Positions 1 to 15,000 of a stretch of DNA of 64,000 nt are shown one piece after another. The stretch is from positions 66,549,201 to 66,613,200 of the forward strand of contig OZ038422.1 in the NCBI GenBank assembly GCA_964036155.1, written 5' to 3'. Numbering within the stretch: position 1 is the stretch's first letter; each line of letters starts with the position of its first letter. A program made the translations under genes and the position numbers. The stretch is from Diploscapter coronatus (taxonomy: Eukaryota; Nematoda; Chromadorea; Rhabditida; Rhabditidae). Under the pieces are notes generated by a model. It was given only the letters and a program-made list of their open reading frames with translations. It made no database searches and was not told where the DNA came from.

Positions 1-3000
1 CGATTTTTGAGACGAAGGAATCCACTCTCTTCTGTCATCCACTTTCAACAGGAAAAGTAAGAATTTAAAAAAAAAATATATATATATTCTTCTTTTCAGT
101 TGTTTTTTGTTTAATTTTCGTAATGAATCTGATACCGATGTCAATGTAAACACTGATCGCATTGTCATGAAGCTGTACTCTAAAATGAGTATTTCTTGAA
201 TTTTTAATGAAGAATACATCTTTCAGTTACCTGAAAGAAATGCCCGAAGACAGCCCAGTCGATAGCCCAATTGTGACAGTCAAAGCGATCCACGCTTCGG
301 GAGCAGCCTTGTACTACTCGATGATGGCTTCTCAGGACTCCAGATCCCAGAATGTCTTCTCGCTTGATACGGTAATGTTTTTTTTATCAAGTCGAATGCT
401 AAAAATCTTAGATTTATTTTTATCATTTACTTTTCGAGAAAGAATAGAGAGATGTGTTGTGACACATGCGCGATGAACCAAAAATGTATCTTTGACAATT
501 CAAAAGTTATTTTTCATTTTGAGTTTTTTAATCTTCAGATGTCCGGCGAAATCCGCTTGGCTAAGTCTCTGGATCGGGAAGTCCTTGACAAGCACGTGCT
601 GAAAGTGACTGCCTACGAGAGGACGGATCCGACAGTGTCTGGCAGCACGACAGTCACTGTGGAAGTGAGAGATGTGCAGGACAACAGTCCCATCTTCGAG
701 AGGAACAGCTATTTTGCCGACATCAGGGAGGATGCACCGGTTGGTATTTTTTTTTTTAATTTTACTCTTTTCATGATTTATTCTTTGACTCTGATGCCTT
801 CTTTATCTTACCTTTCACTGCTGTTAGAAGGTCTGCATCGTTAATCGTTTTCAAAAATTATTTTTCAACCATTGTATCCCATTTCTTTATCAGTGGCAAG
901 CAGAAAAACGCGCATATTTTGATAGACTGATATTGGTTTTTTCACCCTATCCCTTCTGCAAAATAATTCTGGCTACATTTTCCGGCATTCGTTTTGCTTC
1001 TGTAACCAACCCATTATCCTTTCCCTTCCACATTTAGCATTGTGCATTCAATGTCCAACCATCTAGCAATTCAGCTTCACCTTTCATCCATCAACCTCAT
1101 TCTGTCTTTTTGTAGTGAAAATGAGTCTGACTACGAATCCTTTCATTCTCCCTTTCCATTATGCAACTCACTCTGCCATTCTGCAGCTCTATCTCATTTC
1201 AGTTCATTTATTATCCCTTCCCAGTCCATCTCGAGTCATTTGCATATAGAACATTCTGAATGAAAGGAAGGAAGATGAAACTGTTCGGATATTTCTCGCG
1301 AGAAGATAATCAACTTAAGAATATCGTTCCCTCGGGGATGGATCTTAAATTGTGGACCTTAGAAAATTCACACGCTTTATCTGTGAAATGGTATTGGTAA
1401 CGACGAATATAATATGAATGAGTTTTCCAATTTAATGGCAAACGAATTTTATAAGACGCTCATTTTAATTTAGACGTGAGATAGAATGAAAATTTTGTTA
1501 GTTGTTCATTTTCACTATTCCTCCAAGTGCTCTTTCGGGACAACTCCCAAATTTCACCACAGCCATTCTCCCGAACCATCCATCCAATCGATTTTCGGAC
1601 ATGCCCTGTGCGTTGTCTTTGCCCGTCAGGTGCAGCTAATTAGTAGCCAGTCCTGTGTCCTGTGTGAGCTAAAGGATAGAAGGAAAGAGCAGAGAGAATA
1701 GCAATGACCTGATAGGAGGAGAAATGGAAGCAGAATGACTGGATGGAAATGCGAATTGCGAATGAAATGGGAAAGATGGTCACCCAAACTAATGGAATTA
1801 GATGAAGAGGCTAAAAGTTGCTGACGAATGAAAATGGTACGAAATTTTGCACGAAGAAGGATCTATCATTTGCGACATGAAGATAAACACTTGATTCAGT
1901 CTGTGTTTTATTTTGAATATAAAGGGAGCTCAGTCAGTTTAAGCTGATAAAAGCGTGTTCTTCACATGCTAAGTGATATTCATGCAACTTTTTGAATCAG
2001 TGCATCGTGCAGGTCAAGCTAAACGTGTAAGGTATATTGTTGAGGATCTGCGCAAAATGGTCAATTGTCTGCATATCATGTTCTGCAATAGCTTCTTCTT
2101 CTTGCAGTAACATGTCCACCCAAAGACAATTCCCCTATTCATTTCTTACTGTAATTCGATAATTCGACTAATGGAATTATGCGCGTATTGGTCATTTCTC
2201 GTTTCGCAATGAATAGCCATGGCTCTAGTCTAACCACATTAGGCTTTTGGTCATCATAACCCAACACATGCAAAAGAAGGCATAGAAGAAGTATGTGAAT
2301 GAGTTACTCTCCCTTCCTTCCTTTCTTCGTTCCCTTCCTCTTTTCATCACATCTTTCAATTTTTGAGCACTCGTGTATCGTGTAGAGTAGCTAGTATCCA
2401 TTGGGGATTACATTTTCGGACCCCCTCTGACACTTTGCCGAAAGCCACTTGGCCACTAGACACGAAACGAGAGATAGAAGGATTGTGGAGGAGAGAACGA
2501 GAACGAGAGGAATAGATATTGAGGGATGACAGAAAGGACGAGCATTCATAATTAGAAGGGGGAGGGCATAAATAGATATTGGTAAGCGGCTGTCCATGTA
2601 GAGGGGAAATATTGCCAGAAAAGGTGAAATATGACCGGCCAAATCGAGAAGGAAGCAGGAGGATGGTCATGCAAATTGAGAATGATGAAAGTTAAAGGAA
2701 TAATATGAAAAATGTGCAATAAAAGGCAGAAATATGTTGAAACTATACATTATGTATTGAATCTTTAAAAAGCTAAATTCTTAATATGCCACAATTTTTA
2801 ACGCGTGACTGAATATTGGACAATGCGATATAAAGTACTTGCTTTCTTGCATAAATATTAATCCTGTCAGTTGCTTTCAACTTTTTACAATTCCATTTCA
2901 GATCGGCACAACAGTTCTGTCAGTGTTCGCTCGAGACATGGATGCCGGCTCAAACGGGGAGATCGAGTATCTGCTCGGGGAGGGCGATGGCAAGGAACTG

Positions 3001-6000
3001 CTCGCAATCAACAGCAAATCTGGGGTCGTCCAGACAAATGCTCCCTTGGATAGAGAAACACTGCCTATGATTCGGCGAGTTATATTCATTTTTTGTTTTG
3101 AATGCCCTAAGCTATAATTTAGAAAACGAATAGAATATGAGTGAAATATCACATTACTTTAAATTTTACGATATTGCAAAGCCTATCAAGTCATTACTTC
3201 AGTTTATTTTTCTTAGTAAATACTACTTTTGCCTATTTTGGAATACCTTCTTTCCATTTATGAGACGAACTCTTATTTTATCTGGAGTGAACGTTCTCTT
3301 CTCAATCTCCAACTCCATAAGAAGAAAGTACGAAAATAGCTGAATAGCTTCTTGGCAAAATTATTCATGACTTTCCTACTTATGAGAATTCCTGCAGAAG
3401 CAGAAATAAATGAAATTTTATGATATATTTTACAGATTGGACGTAATTGCTCGGGACCACGGAGAGCCTCGAAGGGAGAGCTCGGCTCTGATTGAGATCT
3501 CGATTCTGGACGTGAACGACAACGCGCCTGTCTTCGAGCACGACTCCTACAATGTAACGATTGCCGAGGATGTGCAGACTCCTCTGCTCATTGCTACTGT
3601 GCAGGCCACTGATAAGGATGCTGATACTAATGGTCAAAAAATTAAATTCTATTAAAATACCCATATTTTTCAGTAGAGAATGGCTTTAAGTTTGTTTAGA
3701 AGAGGGAAAGTTCCTCGAGTAAATGCATATTTTAGTCCTGCAAGATTATTTTTATAAGTTTTTTTTTTTCCTAAATTGCTTTTTCAGGCAAAGTGCACTA
3801 CAGCCTTGTGGCGTCTCAAACCCTGCCCATCACAATCAACTATTCGACAGGCGAAGTGACTCTGCGCAACAAACTCGACGCCTCGCACTCGCCACTGACT
3901 GTGATTGTGCGGGCCAAGGACGGAGCACAGCCTGCGCTGTCGAGCACTGTTCCTCTCAACATTCACATCGTCGATATCAATGACCATGTAAGGTTTTCAG
4001 GACACATTGTATTTTTCAGGAACCTAAAAAAGTAGTTGCATTTTCTTCGTCAAATCACTCGTCTTTTCCCATTTCAGAAGCCGACCTTCATCGCAGCTCA
4101 GAAGGTGATCTTCCTGGAAGAGAGCGTGTCTGTTGGCGAGGAAGTTGGCCGAGTGTATGCGATAGATGAGGACAGTGGGGATAATGGAAGAATTCGGTTT
4201 CGTCTTTTGAATTTCTCGACGATTCAAAGTATCTTTCAGATATTCAATGGATGAGCACGGGGATTTCGAGATCGACGAGCAATCGGGGGTGATTCGGACG
4301 GTGAAGATGTTGGACAGGGAGAGGACTGCTAGATATGAACTGACTGTGAGCATTCAATGCATTCCTTAAATTTAGACAGCTTAAACTTGGACACTTTTTT
4401 TTTGCATTACTTTTTTCGCTTTTTCTATTCAATTGAATGGTATAGAAGTGAAAATTTAGTGATTTCAAAGATACAATTAATTGTGCAATTCTCCCCCCCC
4501 CTCTTTCATTGTTAGATGATTTTTTGAATGACTTTGATTTTGCAGGTACTTGCCCAGGATGGAGGTTCTCCCCCTCTGAACTCGACAGCCACAATCGAGG
4601 TGATCGTGAAGGACGCGAATGACAATGCGCCCGAATTCGAACAGGCCGAGTACAACATCAGCATTTCGGAGAACGCGCCTAGGGGAAGTCAGATCGTAAA
4701 GGTATTCATAGTCTTATTCATCTTTAGAAGTTTATAAGATTCACTACTAACTTCACCAGCCAATTCTGAATAGACATTTCTAGCGTTTTATCCTTTTTCA
4801 TACACTTACATTGTTACCTTCAAGATAGTAGTGTTTGGTATTTCCCCCCAAAACTATTTTACTACTTCAGTTGAAAGCCATCGATCGCGATGAAAACCAG
4901 AAGATCGTCTATCGAATTGAAGGCGATGAGGAAGGCAAGGGAAGGGTGGCGATTATTGACATGGGGGATGAGGTGAGAATTTCATGTGAACTTGAAGCTC
5001 TGTAATCGTTAATTTTAGGGGGCGATATTGAGTCTTTCCGCCCCTCTGCACAACGATCATTTCATCGTTGTCAATGTTTTGGCGACTGATCAGGTAATAA
5101 AACTTCGGAGTAGTTTAATTTTTACTGCAAAAAAAAAAAAAAAATGATTTTTAGGGTGGTTTACAAGGCCGTTGCACAGTGAATATCATCGTGGAAGATG
5201 TGAATTCCCCACCCTACTTTCTGCCGCATCCCTACACGGTCAGAATACCCGAGAATTCGCCCATCGGATTTCCGGTCATTCTTTTGAAGGTGGAATTTCA
5301 GCTTGCTAAAAACTACTTTTTTTTGTTGAAATTTAAACTTTCAATATTTTCTTCTCAAATGATACACGAGTAGAACATCTTATCGAAAATGTATTCGCAT
5401 CCAAATGCCTTATCATTAGGGATGAACCTGAATAATAATGCCAATTTTCAGGCAGAGGACTCTGACCGTGGTGCGAATGCCGAACTGCACTATTCCCTGG
5501 ACTCGTCGTGCTTTTCAATTTCGAATTCTACTGGTCAGATCTCGGTCGCGTGTGATATTGACAGGGAGACAAAGGCCTCGTTTGTTCTGTCTGTCAAAGT
5601 GTCTGACTCGGCACCGACACCTCTCACAACTACAACGCAGATCGAAGTTATCATCGATGATAGTGAGTTTTTCTCTTTATATTTTTATTTTTCAAATTTC
5701 TTATTTTCTGCCATTCCATTTGTCGATGAACACTCATCATTCTGCTTGAAATATGCGAAAATCCAATTTTCATTTGCATATTTTGTGCATCGGAGAAACA
5801 AGCCTGAAGCATTCTTAATTTGCGCGTCTTGAACATCTTTATTGTCACTTCTCTTCATAAATAGGACAGAAATTCTAATTTTGATTTGTTTACGACTTCT
5901 CGTTTCGGTTATTAGCTTTCTTCATCCATCTGCTTCCCTTCCTTCCTCCTTCCGCTTCTTTCTTCCCCTTCCCTTTTCTGCTTCCTTTCATCACCTCGTA

Positions 6001-9000
6001 AACATCTCGCATTTTGTGCCAATTAGCTGCAAACTGCTCATAATTTGCATAAATTCGAATGGAAATCAAAGTCAAAGGAAAGCGCCGCTTTTTCTCTTCC
6101 CTTCCTCTCATAATTGTTTACTATTTCTCACTTATGAAAATTTCTTTCTCTTTTCCCCTCTTCTAATTGCTGGCTATTTTCAGTCAACGACAATGCCCCA
6201 GTGTTCTCCTCTGCCAATTATGAAACCTCGATTTCCGAGGACATTCCTGTCGGCACTTCGTTCATCAAAGTACGCGGATTTGTGGATTGACATGGAGAAA
6301 TTTGAATAGTCACAAACGAATTGCGCAACAAATTATTATGACATACAGAAATTACACAAAGCAGGCTCATTTTATAGCAGGAAAAAGATGTGATTACAAC
6401 AACAACAACAACAACAAAAAATCAGCTAGAAAAATGAAACTCAAAGGAGTAGGTAAATGCCTTTTTTCTTCTTCAGATCTCAGCTATGGATGCTGACGTC
6501 GGTCAAAACGGCATCGTGGATTATTTCATCAACGAGACTTCCTCCGGCGCGGGCAGCGATTTGTTCCGACTCGATAGGACTTCGGGCACTTTGCGAGTCA
6601 ATGCGCCTTTGGATAGGGAAACTACTCCTGTGTACGTGTTTTCTATGAATAACTTATTTTTGAGCATCATTCAAATTATCGTCATTCTGATGCTTTACTT
6701 TAACAAACAAACCAGCTCGCGTTCATGTTCAATCGATCGTCAGATCATTCCATCTTGTCAAAATGTGCAATTTATTACCTTCGAGCGAAACTGTTCTTCC
6801 TGTACGATTATTCTTGTTCATCTCAGTGTGCACCTGAATGTGTATGCCTCTGACCGCGGTGCCCCTCCACTTTCTTCCTCTTCCCTCGTCACAATTCGTC
6901 TCTCCGACGTCAACGACAATCCGCCCAGATTCGAACAGTCTGTTTACGACTTGTACATCGCTGAGAATTCTCCAATTGGATCTACCGTCGGTGAGGAAAT
7001 TCATACATTTTTTTATCGCCTGAAAGAATTGAGATTAAATTTAGCGGAATTTTCATCTGCAAGATTTTTCGATCTTTTTCTTTCCAAAAATAGCTCTGCT
7101 CATTCTTGATTTGATCGAAAGGGCTTTCATTCGAAAATAGTAATGTTTGAAAATTCAGGCACCGTGGTCGCGAATGATCCGGACGAAGCAGATAACGCTA
7201 ACATCGAGTTCAGAATTGTCGGTGGAACTGATGCGAGGCTATTTGATATCGAAGGTATAATTTTATTTTCCAACAATGATTATGACTTTCACCGAGATTT
7301 TTCAGCGAGTGACACGAATCGAGGCGTCGTTCGGATTCTGACTCGGAGTGTTTTCGATTATGAGGCGAAAACCAACAAATTCCAGCTGGAGATACAAGCT
7401 AGCAGGTAAAAAATCCTCTTCCAGTTTAGGTGTCATTCATTTGAAAGCAAGAGTTTTCACTGATGACGAAGTGCTGTTTGAAAGAGAAATTATGAACTGG
7501 CTGAAATAGTTGTCATTACCTTCTTTTTTGCAATTCACTTGATATGATTTCTTATGAATTAGTGATGATTTTTTTGTATTTTAGTGGCGAATTGAGTTCC
7601 ACAGCCACTCTCCGCATTCACGTTTCTGATGCGAACGACAATCAGCCGATTCTGAAGGACTTTACTCTGCTCATCAACACTTACGAGGAGGGACCCTATC
7701 AAAGAGAAATCGGAGCTATTCCTGCTTTGTGAGATTTACATTGGTTTTCTAGAAAACATTTCACCAATGTCTGCCATTGTCAACAATATTTCCTTTCCAA
7801 TTTGAGTTAACTTTTCCCAAAATCACTATCTTCTGTCAAAATGCTCTAAAACTGAAAATTCAGTGACCCCGATCAAAACGCGACTTTGGAATATTACCTG
7901 GAGGAGAATGACTTGATCGAGGCAGACAAGTACTCGGGCAGATTGCGATTAAAGCGACAATGGAAGAGGGCTATCGAAATGACTTTGAAGGCTTGTGTGT
8001 CAGGTAAAATAATAACAGCCATAATCTTTGTTACTACCGAATTGAGATTTTGGCTATTCTAATTCTGCAATTCTTTGTATACGAAGCGAGGAAAAACACA
8101 AACTCCTATTTTTCAGATGGTCCAAACACAGCCTGTTCGACCTGCCAACTCATTCACACCCCTATTTCTACTGCCTGGCTAAGACAATCAGTCACTCTCT
8201 CGTTGAGGGGAATCTCCATCGATTCATTCTGGGATAGGGCTATCTTCAATCGTTTTAGGTAGATATTTTAGGATTTCGAAAAAAGTCTTCGCCAAAATCA
8301 AGAAACATTAATGCATTTTTCAAAGAGTTCGGTATAGACACCATCGAAACATGTTTTTTTACATTGAACTTTCTTAATTTCGATTAAAAAAATTGTCAAA
8401 TTCGTGCTGCCGCGTACTACTTCTCTTCTCCTTACACAATTACTTTTAACAACTGAAATTTTTGAATGCATTTCTATTTTTCCAGAGAATCTCTGTCAAC
8501 CCTTTCCACCTGGTCTCCGCAATCCATCCGAGTCGTTTCTGCATCTGCTGTCGACGACAATGTTCATGTCAGTTTCGCAGTCGCTCCATCTGACACTCCA
8601 ATTCGGTAGGCGAATTTGGACTCTTCCATAAAATATCTATTTCGTATATTCGAAAAGTAATTTCTGGGTTTCGAAATTCTTAGCTATTTTAGTTCAAATG
8701 TTGTTTTGGTCACACTCGTTCACACAATGGAGAAGCGTAATTTCGAATTCGCGATAATTATCAACGGAAATAGGGGAAATGCATAAATTTGCCTGAGCGG
8801 TTTATGGCAAAATTGCAGAGGGGAAGTGGGGATAATTCGATCTTTTTATAATCGAATTCGACACTTTTGGATGTGCAAAGAGAGCGACTGATGAAATGAG
8901 CAGAAATGGGCAGGGAATAGAAAGGAATGAGGGAAAGTGGGGGAGACAAAGGAAGACCATCTGCTGAAGGAGATCGAGCAGAAAGGGAGGAAGATAAGGG

Positions 9001-12000
9001 AGGGCAAAATTAAAATGAGGGATGAAATGAAATGACAGGGAGGGAAACTGTTTGATGTGGGGTTGAAAAATGGGGATGGATTTTTGGCAGGTCAATTTTT
9101 CAGCTTTTCAAAGACAGAAAGCGAGATTACATCAATAATTTGAAAAGCCAGAGTAGAAGTTCTGTTATATTATTATTATCGACAGTAATAATTGCAAAAT
9201 TGCATAGTTGAATTTGAACATTGAGCAATGGGTTTTTTATGATTCAAAATGTGCAATTCTCCTAGAATAACGAAATTATGAAAGATTTGCAGAGCCTGGA
9301 ACGTGGAAGAGCGTCTGAAAGCGGAATCGAAACGAATTGAACGAATGGCTCTGATCAAAATGAACGTGGTGAAGGAGGAATCCTGCGCAAAGGAGCCTTG
9401 CACTCATTTCCACAAGTGCAGGGAAGCACTCAAATATGTCAATCAGATGCAGGTAAAATTTGCGCTTGATAATTTTAAATTGGATGTTTGAATTTTCTTT
9501 AACACCACTGATTATGCTTCTTGAAAAGGGTGATTGAGTGACAATTCCATGTTTTTTTCATTTATTTTTACAAAGAATCTATAATTCAATATTTGAATGA
9601 CTAATTTTCAACATTTTCAGTTCCACCAAACTGACAATTTCCTTGCTCGGACTCTGAAGACTGTCAACACGTTTGTGTGCGAGTGTCCCAATGGGTTCAC
9701 GAGTGAGTTCCATGTTTGTTTACAGCCTACAAACATGCAGACAGACACTTTAGCCGCTGGGTCATTTAACCAATTGCTCACATTCAAATGAGCCAGAAAC
9801 TAGGAATAAGGCAAATGGACCTGAGCTTGTCATCGCTCATTGCGTGCAGGGGAATTGCCAGAAGCATGAATAGTTCGCGTGCAGCGAGTAGTAAGAGGAG
9901 AAGTTTAATTAATCGCACAAATGGTCAGGCAGAAGGAAGAGGGAATTTAAGTGGCCTGGTCACTCGGCCGATGGGAATTGGAATTGTTTGCACTACGGGA
10001 AGCGACAGGGACCGAATGGCCACAAATGCGCAGAGGAACGGCAGCCAGCCCGTGCACTGAGAGGCTGATGAATCTTTAATTAAAGCCGATTGACACGCGC
10101 AGATGAGACGACGAAAGCACGCGGGGAGGGGAGAGAAATCAACACAGATCAAATTGGAATTCGGAATGAGCAGAGAATTGGGAGGGACCGGAGTAAATTG
10201 GGAAACTTTACAGGAAGATAAGTTTGGGAAAGTTTACCTGCGCAATGCTTTACATTTCAAATTCTCACTCAAATGAAGGAAAATGGATTTTGTTCGGCAT
10301 TGTTGCTTACAATTGAAACAGGAATATGGAAAATTCAGGTTATGAATAATTTTCCATCAAAGCCTCAAAAGGAATGACGAAGAAGGAATATCGCTCGGGA
10401 GGAAAATACGCGCAATTCAAAATTCACACATGCTGCGCCAAAATTACAGAAGAAAAATAGAACTTTTATCGCACAGTAGTTTATTTTCAAATTTTCAGCC
10501 TCATCCCGCTCTGCCGATTCGTGTGATATCCGAATGGATCTGTGTTTCGATCAGCCCTGTCAGCACAACGGCACCTGCATCTCCCTCGAGAACTCGTTCA
10601 GATGCGTCTGTCAACCGCCTTGGACAGGTAAAATTTATCGCTCTTTATATACAACATTCGGAGATGATCATATGCGTTACATGAATATTCATAAAGAACT
10701 GGAAAAGTTTATCTTCTATTTCTAAATGCATAAAATCGAAACCTTGAATGTTAGAGAACTGCCCACTGACTCATACGAATTGTTATTTCCTATTGCCAAA
10801 TTTAATGATATTTTCTCAAAATCAATCAAATCCATTGCTTGAAAATGTATGAATTTTATGATGTAGAGATTTTCCCAAACGTAATAATGTCGAATTAGTT
10901 TTGCATTCATTGCCAGGCAGGAATGATTACCGAACGACCATCTGCCTTGATTTCCCACATCATTCTGCCCTCATTTGTCCCTTTCTCCCATGCACAATCC
11001 ATTCAGTCATTCTTTCATTGCATTATGGAATTAGCTCGAATCGCGCAAAGAGCCTGTTTCGGTCGCTGCAATTTGCAAATTTGCGCGATTTCGCAGGGCT
11101 CGATGAATTACGAAAATGAACTCATTCACCTCATTTTTGCAGAGGATTTCATGATTTTATTCAACAAGGGGATTTGCGAGATAAAATAGAACATCTGACT
11201 CGAAATTAATTCTGCTAGTTTGACAACCTATTCCAATTATTAGATGCCCAATGATTTTGTCAGTAAAGTGTAGAAGAAAAGTCTGCAATGAAATTCAATT
11301 TTTGAGCCAATACCCATGAAAATTATAGATCGATGGGCCTTGGTTTTTCAAGACTCCTAAAATTTGAAAACTTCTGGAAATCTGAAATTGAATTATCCTT
11401 GCAAATTACTAAATCTTGTACCGCATCATTTCGTCGGAATTTCTTCAATCTCGTCGAATTTTGAAGCCAATCGCATTTCGACTGACCACTAGACGCAGAG
11501 TCAATTCCTTTCAGGAAACATCGCATAAAGGGAGGCTAAATTTGGACTTTTCTGTCTGAATCTCTCTTAGGCTCCCTTAGATTCCCTTTATCTCCTTCCT
11601 CCAGGCTCATTTTGTGTGACTCCTTAAAAGGGCTTAATTACACTGGCTAATGACTCTGCCAACCAGCCAGGCAGTCAGTCTAAGGGCTATAAGCAGGGGC
11701 GTTACTATGAGCTTTGCTTGGATATGAGAACGTAAATCGAGACGAGTAAGAAAGGGAAGGGAGATGAAATGAAGGATTATCTTGGATGGAAGAGAAGAAG
11801 AATATGGCATGTAATGAGATTTCTGCCAAAGGCTGTCAACAATGCAAATGGAAAGAATCGAGATTTGACATCGGGAAAATTAAAACAACGAAAGGACAAA
11901 ATTACATCGGGAGATGAAAATAGGGAAATCAAAGATGTGCAAGACATGACGAAATATGCGAATACCAGCAAAGAATATTTGACGAATGATAGCATGCAAT

Positions 12001-15000
12001 TCTTCGTCCATAGCTTACAATATTATGATTTATATTTGTAATTTGGTCAAACATTTAGAAAATCTTCAAACTCATTCGGAATTCAAACTAGAAAAATCAC
12101 AGTAAAATCTAAACTAAATTACATTTATTTTTAGGAGATCGCTGCGAGACTTCTCATGCACTGACCTGTCTGCCCGGTTACTGTAGTGGCTCTTCGAATT
12201 GTGCTCTCGTGGAGAAGAGCAGTGACAGCTCGACAATGAAATGCGAAAATTGCGGCTACAGCAGGGAGGACTCGGATGAAAGATGTCGGCTGAGGGCTGT
12301 GCACTTCGATGGAAACGGAATCATCAATGTCAATCGAGACCCGAGCAGAATCGAGTGGACTATTGAATTCAGGTAGGGATTTAGAACTGAAACTTGAGAC
12401 ATACATGCTCCTTTTGCAATTTTACTATTAGACAGATTAGTTTCAGCTTCTGAGGATTTTTCTGCTATGTTGAGTGTTATTTTTATGATTCCTCCAAAAA
12501 TAACAGATTTTATTCTTTTCAGCATTGCCACAATCTCTCAAAACGGCGTCCTAATGTTTTCTGGAAACAAGAAATCGGACTTTGTTGAAGTGTCTCTGAA
12601 GAACAGAATCGTTGAGGTTTGTCAGAGATCTCTGAAATTTTGACTAACTCACCTTTCAGGTCGAATTTTCGCTTGGAGGCAAGAGCAAGTCGATCAAGAT
12701 GAAGAATGTTCGAGAAAATCAAATGAATGATGGAAAATGGCACAATGTCAAGCTGGAATTCTATGATAAGGTTCCCTTTTCTCTGGTTATCGGAATAATT
12801 TTCATTTTTTTCAGAAATTGACCGTTTCCCTCGATGACTGTGACACCCAAGCCTCTCTCTTCGTTGCGAATTCACATTGTGCTACTCAAATACGGGCAGA
12901 ATTGCCTGCAAAGTGAATTATTCTTATCGAAATTTTCATTGATCATTACCGTTTCAGATGCCTCGACCCAACTGTGCCCTGTTTCAGATTCCTCGACACC
13001 AATAACGGAGTTTTCTTCGGTGGACGACCTTCAGGAGTCAAGCATGTCGAGGAGGGATATGAAGGTAAAAATTTTTTAACGCTTTCATCCTCGAAATTCG
13101 TTCTTCTCCGACTAAAATGCAGTCATTTTTCAAGCAAAATATGTATAATCTGAATTTCTCTACTGCCCTTACGTTGTTTTGACTACAGTTCCATACGATT
13201 AATTCACTTCTTCTACCACACGTATTCGTCGTTTTCAGGTTGCATTTCGAATGTGACAATCGACGGAGAAATCATTGATCTATCCACAGAAAATGTTGAC
13301 AGAAACACGGGAGTGCAAGACGGTTGCAGACCGATGCAGGACTACTGCAGAGGAGGAATGAGCAAGTGTCCGAGAGGCAGGAAATGCCATTCCAAATGGA
13401 ACGGACACATCTGTCATTGCGCTCATTCAACCCATGACGATAAGAAGGAGTGTGCTGCAGGTAGGAGTGATTTTCTTTCTTCATGGATAACGTCGAATGA
13501 CAAGTTGTAGAAATTCTACCTTTACAATTTGCCACTACTTGCCTCTTGAGAGTTCGCACATTTCGAATGGGAAATATCATTGTTAAAAAAGAGGAAGAAG
13601 AAGAATTATACGAACATTGCAAAAAAAGGCGGAAAAATCATTTTCACGAAATGCGCGAAAAAAAATACATACATATTTGTGTGAAGGATCTGAATCTCAT
13701 GGAAGATATGCATTTTGAGAAGGAAATGCAAAGAAGAAATTCAGAATCGCTTTCTCCTTCATCCCGTCCCCTGTCTCTGATGGACGAGGAGTCGTTCATC
13801 TCTCTGCGTCTGCCTCCAGTCACTTCCCTTCCATTCCACTTCTCTGCAGAATTTCGCACCTCCCGCGACGACATTCAGCTGTTTGTCATCGAATTCGAGC
13901 AGAGGAGTGTTTTCTACAAATTGGAGGTAAGATTTTCAACAACAATAATTCGAGAGTTTTCGATTATTCTTTTCTAGTTGAAACCCTGTTTTTTTTTTTT
14001 TAATATTCTCTTCAAATTTTTCAACGTTCTTCCAGTAAAAGTTATAAATGCTTTTTTCTTTATCTTTTCCTTCAAAGGCCTCTAAAAAGAGAGCAAAAGA
14101 AAAACTAATTGGTTGAATTCATGAATAATCTTTTATTTCCAGATCTCGAACGGTCTGCTCAAGCCCTCTCTCCCTTCCCACTCATCTTTCGTCGATTCTC
14201 CTCTCGTCCCACTCGGCCACTGGTTCAAGATCGATGTGTATTTCAGCAGCAGTCAAGTCGTCACAACGTTCGATGGAATTTACAAACTCGTAAGTAAAGA
14301 TGAAATTGATTCTAAACAATGTTCACCATCACTATGAATTACACAGAAAATGTCATTCTGTGAGATTAGTAGGAGATAAATGATAAAGGACAAAATTTTT
14401 ATTGAAGAATGACAGATAGAAACTATAGAAGGGAAGCAAATTTCTATAGTTGCAAACCTTGAAAAAAATAATGAAGATCATATATTTACGGAGAGTTTTC
14501 AGATTCAACCAGTCGACCTACCCGATGTGAACGTGGAAATGATCTATTCGGGAGTGGCTCCATCAACAGGACATCCATCTCGATTCGAGGGCTGCATTCG
14601 CGGCATCGCACTCAACAATGAGCCGCTCACTGTTAAGGAAAAGAGCAAGGTACATTTCATTTTCGTTGCAACTCATCTAATTTCTGGCAACCTGCTGCAT
14701 TACAAGATGAAAATGCGATAAAATAGCATTGAGAAGAGAATTACACAACTCTTTCCATACTTTTTCCTATATACCGTTTCGTATGTTTTGTTTTATTGCC
14801 GTCTTACAATTTCAAAATCTTCCAATTTCTTGATGTTTTCCAGGTCCGAACAGGCTGCATCGTAACGAATCGCTGTTCTCTGGAAGGGGTCTGTCCGAGA
14901 GAAAGTCGCTGTCACTCGATGTGGGATCAACACAAATGCGTCTGTCATTCAGGTTTGAGCATTTCTATTTCATGTTCCCTTACATTTTATACAAATTTTT

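Larger units (their letters stand above)
227..8605 (+). other. fmi-1: Flamingo exons 2-22: nine cadherin repeats
   Basis: Exons: 227-371, 539-739, 2902-3074, 3436-3632, 3788-3987, 4078-4196, 4240-4345, 4546-4701, 4871-4972, 5019-5093, 5155-5289, 5452-5662, 6184-6269, 6477-6631, 6827-6990, 7159-7254, 7306-7405, 7585-7728, 7864-8003, 8117-8258, 8486-8605. Calcium-binding motifs recur: DRE (for example [15 protein letters not shown]), [37 protein letters not shown], and PEN/SEN/AEN starts. Eight repeats are clear. The ninth (from about 7640) is degenerate with DPDQNA, as in vertebrate CELSRs. Repeat 5 has DVNSPPYF in place of DxNDNxPxF, and repeat 3 ends INDHKPTF, so some linkers may bind calcium weakly. 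The segment mediates homophilic adhesion outside the cell. Confidence 0.93.

Noticed and set aside
2356..2670. Overlapping - strand frames in Flamingo intron 3
   Set aside because: They are low-complexity translations of a purine-rich block, with no domain and no splice context.
5842..6309. 155-aa open frame
   Set aside because: It covers a CT-rich intron and exon 14 in the wrong frame; exon 14 is read in another frame as INDNAPVF.
6400..6420. CAA triplet run
   Set aside because: Short intronic microsatellite (CAACAACAA..), not informative.
13546..13977. 143-aa open frame on the + strand
   Set aside because: It reads through an intron into Flamingo exon 32 (13745-13926). Only the exon part, in this frame, is coding.
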